Positions 60,283 to 64,000 of a stretch of 64,000 nt of DNA are shown piece by piece. This DNA comes from Ralstonia pickettii (GTDB taxonomy: Bacteria; Pseudomonadota; Gammaproteobacteria; Burkholderiales; Burkholderiaceae), in assembly GCF_000607165.1 (NCBI RefSeq), contig NZ_JFZG01000020.1:109853-173852 (forward strand), given 5' to 3'. The notes below the pieces were generated by a model. That model saw only the letters and a list, made by a program, of their open reading frames with translations. It made no database searches and was not told the origin of the DNA. Every line of letters starts with the position of its first letter. Position 1 is the stretch's first letter. The position numbers were made by a program, and so were the translations under genes.

Positions 60283-60714
60283 TTACAGGCCCTCCACCGT
60301 GATACCCATCGAACGGGCGCTACCGGCGATCGTACGCACGGCGGCGTCCAGATCTGCAGCGGTAAGGTCAGCGTTCTTCGCCTTGGCAATTTCTTCTGCC
60401 TGAGCGCGAGTGATCTTGCCGACCTTGTCGGTATGCGGCTTGGCGGAACCCTTCTGGATACCGGCAGCCTTCTTGATGAGCACGGTCGCCGGCGGCGACT
60501 TCATCACGAAGGTGAAGCTCTTGTCGGCGAAAGCGGTGATCACCACCGGCACCGGCAAGCCCGGTTCCATACCTTGAGTCTGCGCGTTGAACGCCTTGCA
60601 GAACTCCATGATGTTCAGACCGCGCTGACCCAGGGCCGGGCCGACGGGCGGGGACGGATTTGCTTTACCAGCCGGAATTTGCAGCTTGATAAAGCCAATA
60701 ATTTTCTTGGCCAT
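60283..60714 (-). CDS. rplK: 50S ribosomal protein L11
   Basis: A 143-residue protein of the GTPase-associated centre, needed for RelA activation and thiostrepton binding. It starts [30 protein letters not shown], the family signature with the proline pair of the thiostrepton loop. GGAG precedes ATG. Confidence 0.97.
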   Translation of the reverse strand: MAKKIIGFIKLQIPAGKANPSPPVGPALGQRGLNIMEFCKAFNAQTQGMEPGLPVPVVITAFADKSFTFVMKSPPATVLIKKAAGIQKGSAKPHTDKVGKITRAQAEEIAKAKNADLTAADLDAAVRTIAGSARSMGITVEGL

Positions 60715-60889
60715 CTTGACTCCAATCCGGATTGCCTAGCTCAAACGACCACGGCAATCCTGTTGAGTGGTAACGCATCGGCGCAGAGCCGACGCTCCTC
60801 TGTTGGCGCGGGCGGCTTCGCCACCGTTGCCCGCCAAGTCCAGTGGACCGGGCGAATGGCGCGGTGGCTTGCGCCACCACGCCGATTTT
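60715..60889 (-). promoter_or_regulatory. Structured leader before rplK, possible L1 site
   Basis: Spacer between nusG and rplK. On the transcript a hairpin GGTGGC-GAA-GCCGCC (60811-60825) sits inside an outer TTGGCG/CGCCAA pairing (60803-60837). In E. coli L1 represses rplKA by binding this leader. Another stem (60858-60883) lies at the nusG end. The link to L1 is inferred from position. Confidence 0.4.
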
Positions 60890-61474
60890 TTAAACCTTCT
60901 CGACCTGACCGAACTCGAGCTCGACGGGCGTCGCACGCCCGAAGATCGTCACGGAAACGCGCAGGCGCGATTTCTCGTAGTTCACTTCCTCGACGTTGCC
61001 GTTGAAATCGGTAAACGGGCCTTCCTTCACGCGCACCATTTCCCCCACTTCGAACAGCGTCTTGGGACGCGGCTTTTCGACCCCTTCCTGGATCTGGGCC
61101 ATGATCTTGTCGACTTCGCTCTTGGAAATCGGCGAGGGGCGATTGCCCGTACCACCAATGAAACCAGTCACCTTGGAAGTGTTCTTCACCAAGTGCCAGG
61201 TCTCGTCGGTCATCTCCATTTCGACAAAGACATAGCCGGGGAAAAGGCGGCGCTCCGTCACGGTCTTACGACCGCTCTTGCTCTCCATCACCTCTTCCGA
61301 CGGCACCAGAATCTGGCCGAACAGATGTTGCAGGCCTTCGCGCTCGATGCGCTCCTGCAGCGCGCGTTGCACGCTTTTTTCCATGCCCGAATAGGCATGC
61401 ACGACATACCAGCGCTTTTTCGAGGCCGGTGCGGACGAATCCGCGGACGTGTCGTTCGCTACGTTATCCGTCAT
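60890..61474 (-). CDS. nusG: Transcription elongation/antitermination factor NusG
   Basis: A 194-residue factor with an N-terminal NGN domain ([19 protein letters not shown]), a short linker and a C-terminal KOW domain ([24 protein letters not shown]). It couples RNA polymerase to ribosomes and Rho. An extra Ser/Asp-rich N-terminal stretch of about 18 residues precedes the usual start of the domain. It follows secE by 12 bases. Confidence 0.97.
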   Translation of the reverse strand: MTDNVANDTSADSSAPASKKRWYVVHAYSGMEKSVQRALQERIEREGLQHLFGQILVPSEEVMESKSGRKTVTERRLFPGYVFVEMEMTDETWHLVKNTSKVTGFIGGTGNRPSPISKSEVDKIMAQIQEGVEKPRPKTLFEVGEMVRVKEGPFTDFNGNVEEVNYEKSRLRVSVTIFGRATPVELEFGQVEKV

Positions 61475-61486
61475 GGCTTTACCCGA

Positions 61487-61867
61487 TTATTTCCAGCCCA
61501 GCACGAGCGAGAAGATCACCCACTCGATGAGCTTGTCCGCAGACCACAGGAACAGGGCCATGATCACGACGAACGCAAACACCAGACCGGTCATCTGCCC
61601 GGCTTCCTTTCGCGTCGGCCACACCACTTTGCGAACTTCGCGGTACGACTCGCGCGCGAACTCGATGAAGCCCTGCCCAGGTGCGGACACCAGCGCAACG
61701 CCTGCGCCCAACACCAGCCCGCCGATCAGCGAGGCAGCACGGACATAGCTCGGCTGTTGCGCCAGCAGGTAAAAACCGATCACCCCAGCAACCAGCAGTA
61801 GGAACGCCAAGGCCAGCAACCATTTGCCGCTGGCGGTGTTGACGGTTTCGACGTTCGGATTGGCCAT
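61487..61867 (-). CDS. secE: SecE, preprotein translocase subunit
   Basis: A 126-residue subunit, E. coli-like long form with three membrane spans (about residues 16-33, 43-60, 93-113). The conserved cytoplasmic helix and hinge are in ARESYREVRKVVWPTRKE. ATG 61867 is used; a TTG three codons upstream is possible. It is between tRNA-Trp and nusG, as in E. coli. Confidence 0.96.
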   Translation of the reverse strand: MANPNVETVNTASGKWLLALAFLLLVAGVIGFYLLAQQPSYVRAASLIGGLVLGAGVALVSAPGQGFIEFARESYREVRKVVWPTRKEAGQMTGLVFAFVVIMALFLWSADKLIEWVIFSLVLGWK

Positions 61868-61926
61868 GTTTCCCAAACGAGACTAAGCCGCGTGGCGCGT
61901 TTTCCTGCGCGACGCGGCTGATGAAT

Positions 61927-62002
61927 TGGCAGGGGCAGAGGGAATCGAACCCCCAACCTTCGGTTTTGGAGACCGACGCTCTGCCAGTTGAGCTATACCC
62001 CT
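61927..62002 (-). tRNA. trpT: tRNA-Trp (anticodon CCA)
   Basis: A 76-nt cloverleaf including an encoded CCA. The acceptor stem AGGGGTA pairs with TGCCCCT, the anticodon loop reads CTCCAAA, and GGTTCGATT forms the T-loop. It lies between tufB and secE. Confidence 0.97.
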
Positions 62003-62091
62003 AAAACAGCTTTGGGGTTGCCATTTCGGTCAACCCCACTCTGGCACTTCACGTGCGGCCGGTTGGCAGCCGCACGGAAGAGTTACAGCAC

Positions 62092-63282
<1,191 letters not shown>

Positions 63283-63325
63283 GTCGCGACTCCTGTCTCG
63301 GTAGCGATTTGCGTTGGTGGATGCG

Positions 63326-63400
<75 letters not shown>

Positions 63401-63419
63401 AAAACTTACGAACAGTGAA

Positions 63420-63493
63420 TGGAGCGGGTGAAGGGAATCGAACCCTCGTCGTAAGCTTGGAAGGCTTCTGCTCTACCATTGAGCTACACCCGC
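63420..63493 (-). tRNA. glyT: tRNA-Gly (anticodon TCC)
   Basis: A 74-nt cloverleaf with encoded CCA. The acceptor GCGGGTG pairs with CACCCGC, and the anticodon loop is CTTCCAA. It follows tRNA-Tyr by 56 bases. Confidence 0.96.
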
Positions 63494-63549
63494 CCGGGCT
63501 ACTTCTTCCCTTGCCGCCCGGCCTTGCGACCGAACTCACTGCTTAATTC

Positions 63550-63635
63550 TGGTGGAGAGGGTTGGATTCGAACCAACGTAGGCGTAAGCCAACAGATTTA
63601 CAGTCTGCCCCCTTTAGCCACTCGGGCACCTCTCC
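63550..63635 (-). tRNA. tyrU: tRNA-Tyr (anticodon GTA)
   Basis: An 86-nt class II tRNA with a long variable arm and encoded CCA. The acceptor GGAGAGG pairs with CCTCTCC, and the anticodon loop is CTGTAAA. It is the first gene after the promoter of the tRNA-tuf transcript. Confidence 0.96.
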
Positions 63636-63649
63636 GAAGAGAACTTGCG

Positions 63650-63678
63650 ATTATGGGACCATCAGGGCACCCTGTCAA
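63650..63678 (-). promoter_or_regulatory. Sigma-70 promoter of the tRNA-Tyr-Gly-Thr-tuf transcript
   Basis: On the minus strand TTGACA (63678-63673), a perfect -35, a 17-base spacer, and CATAAT (63655-63650), followed 14 bases later by tRNA-Tyr. The spacing and match are what is expected of a very strong stable-RNA promoter. A G+C-rich discriminator is not evident (CGCAAG follows). Confidence 0.9.
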
Positions 63679-64000
63679 GCATTGCTTGATGAAATCGCGA
63701 GATTTCGAGCATTGATGCTTTCATCCTTATAGGGCAATTCAGATCGACGAGGGACTGGCGCCGCTATGCCACTCCAATGCTCGCACCAGGGCGCCGACGG
63801 AGAGGCTGGCGGAGCCTTCCTCGGAAGTCACAACCGCAGTCGACCGGTATAGCTAGGAAGATCGCGAACATCATTGCGAGTCGCTGGCCAGCAGCTATAT
63901 CCACGCGACGCAGCGATGCCTGCGTATCCGCACAAAAGCCACGCACAGCCGGCCCACCGATTCTCCGTACCTCACCGCAGCGAGCGGACGGGCCCGGCTG
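63679..64000. other. Region upstream of the tRNA-tuf promoter, no gene recognised
   Basis: About 320 bases up to the window edge. Short open frames exist on both strands but none has a family signature or a good ribosome site. An AT-rich stretch just upstream of the promoter (63690-63740) could be an UP element. A gene end from the next locus may lie beyond the window. Confidence 0.4.

Overview
The window is chromosomal DNA from a high-GC betaproteobacterium. Its gene order (ccsB-resB-cytochrome c4-engB-hemB-dsbD-cutA running into the ribosomal superoperon, and tRNA-Tyr/Gly/Thr-tuf-tRNA-Trp-secE-nusG-rplKAJL-rpoBC) and its protein sequences fit Ralstonia or a very close Burkholderiaceae relative. 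The genus is inferred from recall, not from a search. Almost everything is on the minus strand; only lysA, engB, hemB, one LysR regulator and nothing else of substance read on the plus strand. No insertion sequence, prophage or CRISPR array was seen.

Layout: (a) 1-4.8 kb, the 3' part of lysA, then a minus-strand stress island: lipoprotein, ECF sigma factor, membrane anti-sigma factor, MsrP and MsrQ (periplasmic methionine sulfoxide repair). (b) 4.9-9.1 kb, System II cytochrome c maturation (resB, ccsB) downstream of diheme cytochrome c4. (c) 9.3-13.4 kb, engB, hemB, dsbD, cutA. (d) 13.4-33.4 kb, the complete ribosomal protein superoperon read from right to left: rpsL-rpsG-fusA-tuf-rpsJ, rplC to rpsQ, rplN to rpmJ (with secY and infA), and rpsM-rpsK-rpsD-rpoA-rplQ. 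It contains internal terminator-like hairpins and two strong promoters with 17-base spacers. (e) 33.4-49.1 kb, an accessory block between rpsL and rpoC: MFS pump/LysR pair, recQ, a methyltransferase and a yfaA-yfaT-yfaS-yfaQ-yfaP-yfaP operon built around a bacterial alpha-2-macroglobulin. (f) 49.3-63.7 kb, rpoC, rpoB, rplL, rplJ, rplA, rplK, nusG, secE, tRNA-Trp, a second tuf, and tRNA-Thr, -Gly and -Tyr behind a near-consensus promoter.

The most interesting system is the alpha-2-macroglobulin operon. The giant periplasmic protein keeps a CAEQ thioester-type motif. On reading, its poorly characterised partners carry catalytic-looking signatures: YfaQ looks like a penicillin-binding/transpeptidase-like domain (SVWK, SCG, KTW) followed by a SpoIID-like domain and an HEYLH metallopeptidase-like tail, and YfaT looks like an NlpC/P60 cysteine peptidase (Cys78, His175, His187). 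This suggests an envelope-defence module that couples protease trapping to peptidoglycan work, parallel to the known PbpC-macroglobulin pairing. The second notable point is that the two EF-Tu genes are not identical: the copy near 29 kb has a longer, charged replacement loop in domain 2.
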